A stretch of 54,577 nt of DNA, from assembly GCF_001995255.1 (NCBI RefSeq), contig NZ_MUZR01000021.1, forward strand, positions 1 through 54,577, in the 5' to 3' direction. This document shows positions 46,715-54,577 of the stretch, piece after piece; position 1 is the stretch's first letter, and every line of letters starts with the position of its first letter. The position numbers and the translations under genes are program-made. The notes under the pieces were generated by a model, which saw only the letters and a list, made by a program, of their open reading frames with translations, was not told the origin of the DNA and searched no databases. The DNA is from Thioalkalivibrio halophilus (GTDB lineage Bacteria > Pseudomonadota > Gammaproteobacteria > Ectothiorhodospirales > Ectothiorhodospiraceae).

Positions 46715-49120
46715 TCACTCGACCGAGGCCGGGGCCTGCGTCGGCGTACAGGCGGCCAGAGGGGCGGGCATGGCCAGGCCGTAGCCCTGGCCGTAGGGGA
46801 TGCCCATGGCGCGCAGGTGGTTGCCGATATGTTCGTTCTCGACATGTTCGGCGATGGTGGTCAGGCCGACGATGCCGCTGATGTCATGGATGGCGCGTAC
46901 CATGGCGAGGTCGATGGGGTCGTGCTCGATGTCCTTGACGAAGCTGCCGTCCACCTTGAGAAAGTCCACCGGCAGGTTCTTCAGGTAGGCGAAGGAGGAC
47001 AGGCCGCTGCCGAAATCGTCCAGCGCGAACAGGCAGCCTTCGCCACGCAGCTCCTGCATGAACCGGGCGGTGCGGGTCAGGTTGCCGACGGCGGCGGTTT
47101 CGGTGATCTCGAAGCACAGGCGGTGGCCGGGAATGCCGGCCGAGCGTACCCGTTCCAGCAGGAACTCGGGGAAGGCCTCGCTGTTGAGGGCGGTGCCGGA
47201 GATGTTGATCCCGATGACCGGCAGTTCGGCACCGCGGGCCTGGCAGTCCTGCATCCATTCCAGTGCGGTTTCCACCACCCAGCGATCCAGCTGGCACATC
47301 AGATCGTATCGCTCGGCCGCCGGGATGAAGGTCCCCGGGGGAACCGGGTTGCCGTGTTCGTCGCGCAGCCGGAGCAGGAGCTCCTGGTAGGCGGGTGGTC
47401 CGTCGCCCAGTGCGAGCACCGGCTGAGCCCAGAGTTCGAATTCCCCGCGTTCGATCGCCTGGGGGATGCGGCTGACCCAGTGCATCTCGCCTGCGCGATC
47501 GGCCAGATCGACATCCTGCGGGGTGTAGACGCGGACCTGATTGCGTCCCGAATCCTTGGCCGCGTAGCAGGCGGTGTCGGCGTGGCGCAGCAGCTGCTGG
47601 GTGGACTCCGATTCGCCGTCCACCGGCACGACGCCCAGGCTGGCCGACAGGGCAAAGACGTTGTCTTCCCAGAAGAAGCGCATGCCGGCGATCTCGCTGG
47701 CGATGCCCACGGCCATCTGGCTGCCCTGCTCGATGTCGCAGTCCTGCATCAGGATGCCGAATTCGTCGCCGCCCAGACGCGCGAGGTGGTCCTGCGGCCG
47801 CATGATGCTGCGCAGCATGCCCGCGATCTGGCGCAGCATCTCGTCGCCGGCCTGGTGGCCGCGGGTGTCGTTGATCAGCTTGAACTGGTCGAGATCGAGA
47901 TAGCACAGCACATGCGGGCGTCCGTCGCGGCGGGCGCCGTGCAGGGCATCCTCGATCAGCCGCTCGAAACGTCGCCGGTTGATCAGGCCGGTCAGGTCGT
48001 CGTGCGAACTGTAGTAGGCCATGTGCTGCAGGGCGTCGCGGACTTCGGACACGTCGCGCAGGACGATGACGTGCCCGCGTGCAGTGCCGTCGGTGTCCTG
48101 CACCGGGGTGACGGTCAGCTGGACCGGCAGGCGGGTCCCGTCGGAGCGCCGGAGGACCTGCTCGTCGGCGCCGGCGCCGCGCTCGCTGGCCGGGGGGCCG
48201 GCCCCGGGGGGCAGCGGGTCCAGGGGGCGGCCAGTGTTTTCGTCTTCCAGCTGCAGCACCCGTTCGAGCGGCTGTTCGGTCAGTTCTTCGACCGGCTGGT
48301 GCAGCAGTCGGGCGGCCATCGGATTGGCGTAGTCGATCCGACCGGTGGTGTCCACGGTCAGCACGCCGTCGCCAATGGAGGCCAGGGTGGTCTGCGCGCG
48401 GCGCTGTTCACGCGCGTGGCGGGCACGCTGCTCTTCGATGATCGCCTGCTGATGCCGGCGTTCCAGGCGCATGCCCAGCCATTCGGCACACAGCCCGAGG
48501 AAGCCGCGGACCACCGGGTCGGGCGGGCGGCGGGTGCGGTGGCCGCGGCGACAGGCGGCCAGGACCACGGGCTCCGGGAGATCGATCGGCACTCGCACGA
48601 GGTCCACCCGTCCGGCCGCCGGCAGCTCCAGTTCCTGTCCGGGGACGCTCCGGGGAACCGGTTCTACGACGCCGCGCGTGCACAGCGCGGTGGCCCGCTC
48701 CTCGATCAGACAGGCCGGGCGCTGCGGATCGCGCGCCCAGTGGGCCAGACGCTCGATGCCCGTGTCGCCTTGCCGGAACAGCGCGATCTCGTCACTGTCC
48801 AGCTCGCCGGCTGCGGCCTCCAGAAGACGGTGGAAGGCGCGGGCGTCGTCCTCCGCTTCCGGCTCGCGGGTCCCGGCCGTCACCGCCGCGAAGGCACGCA
48901 GCACGTGGGTGTGCGACGCGAGCACGCGGATGCGCGCGAGCATGATGCCGAACAGCAGCCCGACCGCCGACGGGATGACGAACAGCTGCGGCGGGAAGCC
49001 TTCGACCGCGTAGACGAAGCGCACCTGGACCACCGCCAGCACGGCGACGATCGCCACGGCCAGCGCCGTATAGCGCAGATAGATCGGCCAGGTGTCCCGC
49101 CAATCCGGATGCTTTTGCAT
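46715..49120 (-). CDS. Membrane GGDEF-EAL protein with PAS domain
   Basis: The 801-residue protein has two membrane helices near 15-65, a GAF-like region, a PAS domain (ASIGDGVLTVDTTGRIDYAN), then GGDEF and EAL. The cyclase motif LGGDEF is intact with an RxxD site (RPQD). The EAL domain has ELLLRL in place of EAL but keeps the catalytic glutamate, EITET, DDFGSGLSSF and KVDGSF, so it may be bifunctional or mainly a phosphodiesterase. GGGGGAA precedes ATG 49120; the frame stays open further upstream without support. Confidence 0.9.
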   Translation of the reverse strand: MQKHPDWRDTWPIYLRYTALAVAIVAVLAVVQVRFVYAVEGFPPQLFVIPSAVGLLFGIMLARIRVLASHTHVLRAFAAVTAGTREPEAEDDARAFHRLLEAAAGELDSDEIALFRQGDTGIERLAHWARDPQRPACLIEERATALCTRGVVEPVPRSVPGQELELPAAGRVDLVRVPIDLPEPVVLAACRRGHRTRRPPDPVVRGFLGLCAEWLGMRLERRHQQAIIEEQRARHAREQRRAQTTLASIGDGVLTVDTTGRIDYANPMAARLLHQPVEELTEQPLERVLQLEDENTGRPLDPLPPGAGPPASERGAGADEQVLRRSDGTRLPVQLTVTPVQDTDGTARGHVIVLRDVSEVRDALQHMAYYSSHDDLTGLINRRRFERLIEDALHGARRDGRPHVLCYLDLDQFKLINDTRGHQAGDEMLRQIAGMLRSIMRPQDHLARLGGDEFGILMQDCDIEQGSQMAVGIASEIAGMRFFWEDNVFALSASLGVVPVDGESESTQQLLRHADTACYAAKDSGRNQVRVYTPQDVDLADRAGEMHWVSRIPQAIERGEFELWAQPVLALGDGPPAYQELLLRLRDEHGNPVPPGTFIPAAERYDLMCQLDRWVVETALEWMQDCQARGAELPVIGINISGTALNSEAFPEFLLERVRSAGIPGHRLCFEITETAAVGNLTRTARFMQELRGEGCLFALDDFGSGLSSFAYLKNLPVDFLKVDGSFVKDIEHDPIDLAMVRAIHDISGIVGLTTIAEHVENEHIGNHLRAMGIPYGQGYGLAMPAPLAACTPTQAPASVE

Positions 49121-49289
49121 GTTTTCCCCCTGAACGGACCGCGCGGCTTTTTGTGCTCTGGCGGCCCCTCCTTTGATCGCCGCATACGCTACACCGCCGG
49201 GCGCGGCGGGTACAGTCCGGCGGGCGCCGGATCGCAGGGCCGTCCGGGTGTGGGATACTGGCGGTATCAAGCGACCGCCGGGGGCGAGG

Positions 49290-50309
49290 ATGACGACCGC
49301 GCTGACCTGGATCGGCGTGCTGCTGTGCCTGTCGCAGTCGGCGATCCTTTCGGGACTCAACCTGGGGCTGTTCGCCCGCAGCAAGCTGGAGCTCAAGGTG
49401 GAGGCCAGCAAGGGGGATGCGCGGGCGCAGCGGGTCCTGCACCTGCGCGAGGATTCCAACTTCGCGCTGGTGACCATCCTGTGGGGCAACGTGGGCGTCA
49501 ACGTGCTGCTGGCGCTGCTCTCCGGCTCGGTGATGGGCGGCGTGGCGGCGTTCCTGTTCTCCACGGTGGTGATCACCATCTTCGCCGAGATCATCCCGCA
49601 GTCGTACTTTTCCCGCCACGCCCTGCGCGTGGCCTCGGTGCTGTACCCGGTACTGCGCTTCTATCAGTTCCTGATGTATCCGGTCGCGCGGCCTACGGCC
49701 TGGGTACTGGACCGCTGGCTGGGCGGGGAGGAGATCCGCTATTTCCCGGAACGCGACCTGCACCAGGTGCTGGATCTGCACATGCGTTCGGGCGAGAGCG
49801 AGATCGCGCGGGTGGAAGGGCGCGGGGCGCGGAACTTTCTCGAGCTGGATGACATCGCCGTGCGCCACGAGGGCGAGCCGGTGGATCCGGCCAGCATCCT
49901 GACTCTGGAGTTCGACGGGGACCGGCCGCGGTTTCCGCACATCGAACCGCGGGTGGACGACCCGTTCCTGCGCAGCATCAACCGGGCGGCCTGCTCCTGG
50001 GTCATCCTCACCGACTCGACCGGCGAGCCACGCCGGGTGCTGCGCGCTGCGGATTTCACCCGCGAGGCCCTGTTCGCGCCCGAGAGATTCGATCCGCTGC
50101 ACCATTGCCTGCATCCGGTGGTGGTGCGCGACGGCAACCGGCGGCTGGGCGGATTGATCCCGCATTTCCGCGTGCGTCCGGCGCACGAGGGGGACACCGT
50201 GCTGGGCGAGGACGTGATCCTGCTGTGGGGGGAGCACCGGCGCATCCTCAGTGGCAGCGATATCCTCGGCCGGCTGCTGCGGGGCGTGGCGCGCGCTACG
50301 CCGGAGTGA
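49290..50309 (+). CDS. DUF21 (CNNM-type) membrane protein
   Basis: The 339-residue protein has four N-terminal membrane helices with the DUF21 pattern (SAILSGLNLGLF, ALVTILWGNVGVNVLLALL, FAEIIPQSYF) of CNNM/CorB magnesium and cobalt transporters. The cytosolic part is short, a typical tandem CBS pair is not clear, and the usual C-terminal CorC/HlyC domain is missing. GGGGCGAGG precedes ATG 49290. The ion is unknown. It is divergent from the GGDEF-EAL gene. Confidence 0.85.
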   Translation: MTTALTWIGVLLCLSQSAILSGLNLGLFARSKLELKVEASKGDARAQRVLHLREDSNFALVTILWGNVGVNVLLALLSGSVMGGVAAFLFSTVVITIFAEIIPQSYFSRHALRVASVLYPVLRFYQFLMYPVARPTAWVLDRWLGGEEIRYFPERDLHQVLDLHMRSGESEIARVEGRGARNFLELDDIAVRHEGEPVDPASILTLEFDGDRPRFPHIEPRVDDPFLRSINRAACSWVILTDSTGEPRRVLRAADFTREALFAPERFDPLHHCLHPVVVRDGNRRLGGLIPHFRVRPAHEGDTVLGEDVILLWGEHRRILSGSDILGRLLRGVARATPE

Positions 50310-50337
50310 TCGCCCGGGAGGCGCGGAGCGGCCCGGT

Positions 50338-50715
50338 TCAGTCCTTGCCCGGGTCCTTCAGACGTTCGGCGAGGTCGGCGAAGGGGTTCCAGGTGGCGCC
50401 CCCGGACGCCGCAGCGCCGGTCCCCCCGGCGGACGGCCCCGCCGCGCGCGCCTCGCCATGGCGCTGGTGTTCGTTGTCGTGGCAGTACAGGCACAGCAGT
50501 TCCCAGTTGCTGCCATCCGGCGGGTTGTTATCGTGGTTGTGGTCGCGGTGGTGGACCGTGAGTTCGTGCACGTTGGCGCGGGTGAACTCGCGGCCGCAGC
50601 GTCCGCAGACCCAGGGGTACATGCCCAGGGCGCGCTCGCGGTAGCCGCGCTCGCGCTCCTGACGCTCGCGATGGGTGCGCGCAACCAGTTCGTCCAGGCG
50701 CTTCGAATCACTCAT
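50338..50715 (-). CDS. HNH nuclease, YajD type
   Basis: The 125-residue protein has a zinc-binding and catalytic HNH fold: [41 protein letters not shown]. This matches the small YajD family found in many gammaproteobacteria outside mobile elements. The tail is low in complexity. The gene lies 14 bp downstream of the large membrane protein gene on the same strand. Confidence 0.9.
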   Translation of the reverse strand: MSDSKRLDELVARTHRERQERERGYRERALGMYPWVCGRCGREFTRANVHELTVHHRDHNHDNNPPDGSNWELLCLYCHDNEHQRHGEARAAGPSAGGTGAAASGGATWNPFADLAERLKDPGKD

Positions 50716-50729
50716 GCTACGAGGATAGC

Positions 50730-52724
50730 TCAGTCGCGCGAGCGCGGGGGCGGCAGGAGGAATTCCGCCGGGTGGCGCCGCAGGTGGCGGCCGTAGGCGC
50801 GCAGCAGCCGCGCCGGGGAGCCGATGCGCACGCCGCGGGCGCGCAGCGCCACGTACAGTGCCAGGCCGAAGCTGACCCACAGGTTGATCGCACCGATCAG
50901 CAGCACGAACGCCAGGAACAGCCCGAAGGTGGCCAGGGCGAGTCCCTCGTTCACCGTGACGTAGCCCAGATTGGCCGACGCGAACGCCACGTGCTGGATA
51001 TCCAGCGGCAGCCCGGTGAGATAACCGACATAGCCGGTCGCCCCCAGCAGGGCGCCGAACACCATGTTGCCGAGCACGGCGCCATAGTGGTAGCCGACCC
51101 AGTTCGCCAGGCCGTGGCGCGCCCGCTGCGGCAGCAGGCGCCGCAGCAGCGGGTGTTCGCGCAGGCGCCCGGGCAGGTCGAGATAGGCGCAGCGGTTGTC
51201 CAGCCAGCCGGCCACCAGCCCGGAGACGAACAGCCACACCCCGGCGATGGCCGCGAACAGCAGGGCCAGCCCGGCGACCGGGCGCAGACCGTCCAGCAGA
51301 TAGCCGGCCTTCGTGCTGTCCAGCACCGGCTGTTCGAAGACCGACAGCGCGAACAGGCCGATGAACAGGGCCATCGGCAGCGCCACGCCCACGTTGCCGA
51401 GGATGGCGGCGAACTGCGAACGTCCCACCCGGACCAGCAGATCGGCCAGTTTCGACGGGTCGGCGGTGCCGCGTTCGGTCTGTTCAATGGCCGCGGCCAT
51501 GCGCGCCGCGGTCATCGCGGGCTGTTTGGTGGCCACCGTGAGGTGCAGCATGTGGATCAGTACGAAGCCCAGGCCGTAGTTGAGGCTGGACCAGAATGCG
51601 TACCAGCCTTCCGACAGTCCGAGGTGGCCGATCTGGATCTTGATCAGGGCCATCAACGCGATGATGACCCCGGCTCCGGCGCCGGACCCGAGCATGCCGA
51701 AGTATTCCTGGCGTCCCCGGGTGATGTATTTCTCCCCGGTGTCGGAGACGTGCTGGGTCACGCTGCGCGAGACCTGGCGGATGTTGTCCTGCCAAAGGGC
51801 GCGCACGCCGTGGCGCCGGGCGCTGGTGGTCACCAGCTCGCGGAACAGGCCGACGGCGGTGGCGCGGGTGGTCGCGGATTCTTCGGGCTCGAGCAGATCC
51901 AGCAGCTTGTGGATGCGCGCCAGCGTCTGGTTCAGCCGCTCCAGCAGGTGCGTCAGCGACAGGCTGTTGCCGCGGCTGTGCGACAGCGTGCGCAGCTTCT
52001 CGATCTGCTCGGCGCACTGCTCCAGCAGGACCCGCGCATGGCGGTCGTCACGGCGTTCGCATGTCGGATCCTGCAGCCAGGCGCGGTACTCGCGCACGTA
52101 GGCCGCGATCTCGCGTTCCTGCGCCACGAAGGCCGAATTGCGCTCGGCGATCGACGGATCCAGACGCAGGAGTTCGGGTTCCAGCTCCTCCGCCGCGATC
52201 CAGATCGAGAGCATCTCCAGGGCGTAGAGGATCTCCTCGCGGGCCCGTTCCAGGACCCCGGGGTGCTCGCCGGAAAGACAGCCGAGCGCGCTCAGCAGGC
52301 GCAGCCAGGCATCGTCCGGCAGGCGTGCCACCCAGACCGCGTCGTCCGGATCGTGGAACACGTGATAGAGCACGTCGCGCAGGTCGGTGCGATCCATCGG
52401 CGACGGGTTGATGCGCTCGTACAGCAGTTCCGCGGCCTCGCGGAAGAAGCCGCGGCGCGAAAACAGTCCGATCCCGGTGTACAGCGTCAGGTGGCGGGCG
52501 TCTTCCAGCCCGGCTTCCAGGCGTTCACGCAGGCGTTCGCGCAGCGCAGGCTGGTCCTGCAGGGCCAGTACCAGGGATTCCAGGCGCGCGATCACCGGAG
52601 CCACATTGCGCGGGTCGTCCGGGCGCAGCCAGTCGACCAGGCGCCGGAGGATCTCCGCCAGGTCGATGTCGGGCTCGTCTTCGAGGGCGGTCAGCAGGTC
52701 CGCGGGGTCATCGGCTTGCGACAT
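50730..52724 (-). CDS. Large membrane protein of the Gcr 'site-specific recombinase' family
   Basis: The 664-residue protein matches the PF10136 family, labelled site-specific recombinase from an old gonococcal report. The first 330 residues are helical and soluble. The second half has about seven hydrophobic segments (from [20 protein letters not shown] through [13 protein letters not shown]), and no serine- or tyrosine-recombinase active site is visible. The name is therefore doubtful and an integral membrane role is more likely. It is divergent from csoS1D, 144 bp away. Confidence 0.85.
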   Translation of the reverse strand: MSQADDPADLLTALEDEPDIDLAEILRRLVDWLRPDDPRNVAPVIARLESLVLALQDQPALRERLRERLEAGLEDARHLTLYTGIGLFSRRGFFREAAELLYERINPSPMDRTDLRDVLYHVFHDPDDAVWVARLPDDAWLRLLSALGCLSGEHPGVLERAREEILYALEMLSIWIAAEELEPELLRLDPSIAERNSAFVAQEREIAAYVREYRAWLQDPTCERRDDRHARVLLEQCAEQIEKLRTLSHSRGNSLSLTHLLERLNQTLARIHKLLDLLEPEESATTRATAVGLFRELVTTSARRHGVRALWQDNIRQVSRSVTQHVSDTGEKYITRGRQEYFGMLGSGAGAGVIIALMALIKIQIGHLGLSEGWYAFWSSLNYGLGFVLIHMLHLTVATKQPAMTAARMAAAIEQTERGTADPSKLADLLVRVGRSQFAAILGNVGVALPMALFIGLFALSVFEQPVLDSTKAGYLLDGLRPVAGLALLFAAIAGVWLFVSGLVAGWLDNRCAYLDLPGRLREHPLLRRLLPQRARHGLANWVGYHYGAVLGNMVFGALLGATGYVGYLTGLPLDIQHVAFASANLGYVTVNEGLALATFGLFLAFVLLIGAINLWVSFGLALYVALRARGVRIGSPARLLRAYGRHLRRHPAEFLLPPPRSRD

Positions 52725-52868
52725 GGGATTCGGGCTGGATTCCGGATGATGGCGCGAAGCTTATCATCCGTTCCCGGTGACCGCGCGCCCGCGGATTTGA
52801 TCGGCGTCGCCCCGCAGTCCAGAATACGCCCCCTGCGGCCGGCCCCGGCGACCTTCCCGACGAAATCG

Positions 52869-53483
52869 ATGATCAAGCTCCGTACCTACGTCTACATGGA
52901 CTCCCTGCAGCCGCAGCTGGCGGCCTACATGGCGACCGTCTCGCAGGGATTCCCGCCGGTGCCGGGCGACTCCTGCCTGTGGGTGGAGGTCTCGCCGGGC
53001 ATGGCCGTGCACCGCCTGACCGACATCGCGCTCAAGTCCACCCGCGTGCACCTGTCGCAGCAGGTGGTGGAACGCGAATACGGCTCCATGGTGGTGCACC
53101 AGCGCGACGACTCCGACGTGCAGGAGGCCGGGCGCGTGCTGCTCTCGCGCATGGGGGCCGAGGTCTCCGACCGCCAGCAGTGCAACATCCCGTGGCAGGA
53201 GATCATCCGCGGGATGTCGCCCGACCACACGGTGCTGATCAACCGCCAGAACCGTCGCGGCTCGATGATCCTGCCGGAACAGAGCATGTTCATCCTCGAG
53301 GCCGAGCCGGCGGGCTACATCATCTATGCCGCCAACCAGGCGCTGAAGGCCGCGCACGTGACCCTGATCGACGTCAGTGCGGTGGGGGCCTTCGGCCGGC
53401 TGATCCTGGCCGGCAGCGAGGCCGACATCGACGAAGCCGCGCGCGCCGCCAGTGCCGCCCTGGAACGCCCTGCGGGAACCTGA
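52869..53483 (+). CDS. csoS1D: Carboxysome shell protein CsoS1D (tandem BMC domain)
   Basis: The 204-residue protein consists of two BMC domains, forming trimeric pseudohexamers with a gated pore in the alpha-carboxysome shell. Residues 3-60 ([36 protein letters not shown]) and 130-200 ([39 protein letters not shown]) closely follow the Prochlorococcus protein as I remember it. Glu68-Arg69 correspond to its pore-gating Glu-Arg pair. The cyanobacterial N-terminal extension is absent. No other cso gene or RuBisCO is in the window. The ribosome binding site is weak. Confidence 0.9.
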   Translation: MIKLRTYVYMDSLQPQLAAYMATVSQGFPPVPGDSCLWVEVSPGMAVHRLTDIALKSTRVHLSQQVVEREYGSMVVHQRDDSDVQEAGRVLLSRMGAEVSDRQQCNIPWQEIIRGMSPDHTVLINRQNRRGSMILPEQSMFILEAEPAGYIIYAANQALKAAHVTLIDVSAVGAFGRLILAGSEADIDEAARAASAALERPAGT

Positions 53484-53488
53484 GCGCC

Positions 53489-54106
53489 ATGCATCGCGAA
53501 CAGCTGCTGCATCTGCTGCAACGTCACCAGACCCCGTTCATCGAGGAGGCGGGCTTTCGCCGCCGCGCGCTGGATTTCGTCCGCGGCCACCCCGACTGCT
53601 TCAACTGCGATCTGCTGCCGGCGCATGTCACCGGCTCCGCCTGGGTTCTCAGCCCCGACCGCGAGCGGGCGCTGATGTTGCTGCACGGCAAGCACAACCG
53701 CTGGTTCCAGCCCGGCGGCCATGCGGACGGTCAGGCCGACATCCTCCAGGTGGCCCTGCGCGAGGTGCACGAGGAGACCGGGCTGGCGCGCGAGCACATC
53801 CGTCTGGTCGCCGAAGACGTATTCGACCTGGATATCCACACCATCCCCGCCAGCCCCGAGTTCCCGCAGCACGATCACATCGACGTGCGCTTTCTGGTGG
53901 AAATCGACGACCGCCTGGAGATCCCCGGCAGCCACGAGTCGCACGCCGTGCTGTGGGTGCCACTGCAGCATGTCTCGCGCTACAACAACAATCGCTCCTG
54001 CTGGCGCATGGTGGAAAAGAGCCGGCGCCTGCGCACCGCCGAGCATGTCGACGACCCGGTGCCGGCCCACCGGGTACCGGGTCCGGGCACCCGCCCGGGG
54101 TACTGA
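53489..54106 (+). CDS. Nudix hydrolase
   Basis: The 205-residue protein has a Nudix box starting GGHADGQ and ending REVHEETGL. The core REVHEE that binds Mg2+ is intact, but the first glutamate of the consensus G-x5-E is Ala. It begins 5 bp after the csoS1D stop, so the two are almost certainly cotranscribed. Nudix enzymes cleave nucleoside diphosphates linked to another group; the substrate here is unknown. Pairing with a carboxysome gene hints at metabolite repair or control around CO2 fixation, which is speculation. Confidence 0.9.
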   Translation: MHREQLLHLLQRHQTPFIEEAGFRRRALDFVRGHPDCFNCDLLPAHVTGSAWVLSPDRERALMLLHGKHNRWFQPGGHADGQADILQVALREVHEETGLAREHIRLVAEDVFDLDIHTIPASPEFPQHDHIDVRFLVEIDDRLEIPGSHESHAVLWVPLQHVSRYNNNRSCWRMVEKSRRLRTAEHVDDPVPAHRVPGPGTRPGY

Positions 54107-54132
54107 TTCGCGGTCAGGGTTGCCCCGATGCC

Positions 54133-54157
54133 TGTGGGAGCCTGCTTGCAGGCGAAC
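54133..54157 (+). repeat. Single REP sequence
   Basis: TGTGGGAGCCTGCTTGCAGG followed by CGAAC is the common gammaproteobacterial REP form: a GTGGGAG head and a short CCTGC / GCAGG hairpin. It differs in sequence from the REPIN array at 39.7 kb, so it belongs to another REP class. It occupies most of the 74-bp gap between the Nudix gene and the next. Confidence 0.75.
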
Positions 54158-54180
54158 AGGGCCGGGCCGGCGCCGCATGA

Positions 54181-54577
54181 TCAGAACCGCCGGGCACCAT
54201 GCCCGGGCAGGGGCACCGCCTCCACGTGCACGCGCACGTTGCGCAGCTCCAGCGGCCCGTCGGAATCCACCCGGCGGGTCTCGCCCCGGCGCCAGCCGGA
54301 GCGCCACGGCAGGCGGGCCGCGCCGAATTCGTTGCGGCCACGGGACGGCAAATCCAGCAGCAGCAGACCTTCGCGGTAGGCCACTTTCATCTCCCCCGAA
54401 CGTCGTTCGCTGTGGACCTCCACCGTGCGTGTCTCGCCATCCGCCAGGGTGAAGGCCAGCGGGGCATAGCGCCGTTCGCGGCCGCCGATGCGCATCCGCC
54501 CGCGCTCCAGGCTTACGCGGATCAGGTCACCGAAGTGCCCCTCCTCGCCGCGGTGGATGCGGGCGATGCGCGCCTGG
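54181..54577 (-). CDS. Unrecognised protein, C-terminal part (truncated by window edge)
   Basis: The minus-strand frame is open to the window edge, giving the last 131 residues of a longer protein. The visible part is rich in Arg, Gly and beta-forming residues (YREGLLLLDLPSRGRNEF, LELRNVRVHVEAVPLPGHG) and has no membrane segment or cysteine. I do not recognise the family. An internal ATG at 54495 could be mistaken for a start, but the frame clearly continues upstream. Confidence 0.55.
   Translation of the reverse strand, partial: QARIARIHRGEEGHFGDLIRVSLERGRMRIGGRERRYAPLAFTLADGETRTVEVHSERRSGEMKVAYREGLLLLDLPSRGRNEFGAARLPWRSGWRRGETRRVDSDGPLELRNVRVHVEAVPLPGHGARRF

Noticed and set aside
50338-50715. 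HNH gene as part of a mobile or homing element
   Set aside because: It is a YajD-type chromosomal family with no intron, intein or flanking repeats.
52749-52868. N-terminal extension of CsoS1D
   Set aside because: The extra in-frame residues have no similarity to the cyanobacterial extension and run into the promoter region; homology begins at residue 3 of the chosen start.

Overview
The window is GC-rich chromosomal DNA, densely coding in both directions. I see no phage, transposon, plasmid or CRISPR structure. Gene content points to a motile, autotrophic gammaproteobacterium. It has a carboxysome shell protein of the alpha (CsoS1D) type, an SO_0444-type metal permease, a DUF3683 lactate-dehydrogenase-like fusion, an Anbu proteasome locus, tandem bacteriohemerythrins, MotAB and an Aer-like receptor. 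A sulfur-oxidising Ectothiorhodospiraceae member such as Thioalkalivibrio is my best guess. This is inferred from gene content, not from a search.

Layout. 1-11 kb: the end of a cation P-type ATPase, a cytochrome c lipoprotein with a periplasmic protein carrying 11-residue repeats, a glycosyltransferase, a diguanylate cyclase, an O-methyltransferase, a Cu/Zn-type permease, a CopD-like protein, a DUF3293 protein, a PAS-GGDEF cyclase and cardiolipin synthase. 11-20.5 kb: parC, a REC-GGDEF-EAL protein paired with a large hybrid kinase that carries a FixL-like PAS domain, then htpX behind a near-consensus heat-shock promoter, and a glyoxalase-II-like hydrolase. 20.5-25.1 kb: the most interesting region. 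A probable small RNA with its own terminator is followed by a sensor kinase and a sigma54 activator. A GG-N10-GC sigma54 promoter then precedes two small exported proteins that share a leader but have unrelated mature parts. 25.1-34.9 kb: rplM-rpsI-tRNA-Gln, a metallo-hydrolase, the DUF3683 oxidoreductase, a double rhodanese, a DUF2905 protein, and rpiA divergent from ilvA. 34.9-40 kb: motB/motA, an HDOD protein, an Aer-like receptor behind a candidate sigma28 promoter, and three tandem REPIN units. 40-46.6 kb: ATP-grasp and alpha-E genes facing an Anbu peptidase, two hemerythrins, a lactate permease and a host-attachment-family protein. 46.7-54.6 kb: a GGDEF-EAL protein, a DUF21 protein, a YajD-like HNH protein, a large membrane protein of the misnamed Gcr recombinase family, csoS1D with a Nudix hydrolase, one REP and a truncated gene.

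Themes. Four proteins with GGDEF and/or EAL domains, one predicted oxygen/redox phosphorelay, an Aer-like redox receptor, flagellar stator genes and two oxygen-binding hemerythrins fit a cell that tunes motility and attachment to oxygen. The lactate permease and the D-lactate-dehydrogenase-like fusion suggest use of organic acids beside CO2 fixation. All functional statements rest on motifs read by eye and on family knowledge; promoters, the small RNA and operators are predictions.
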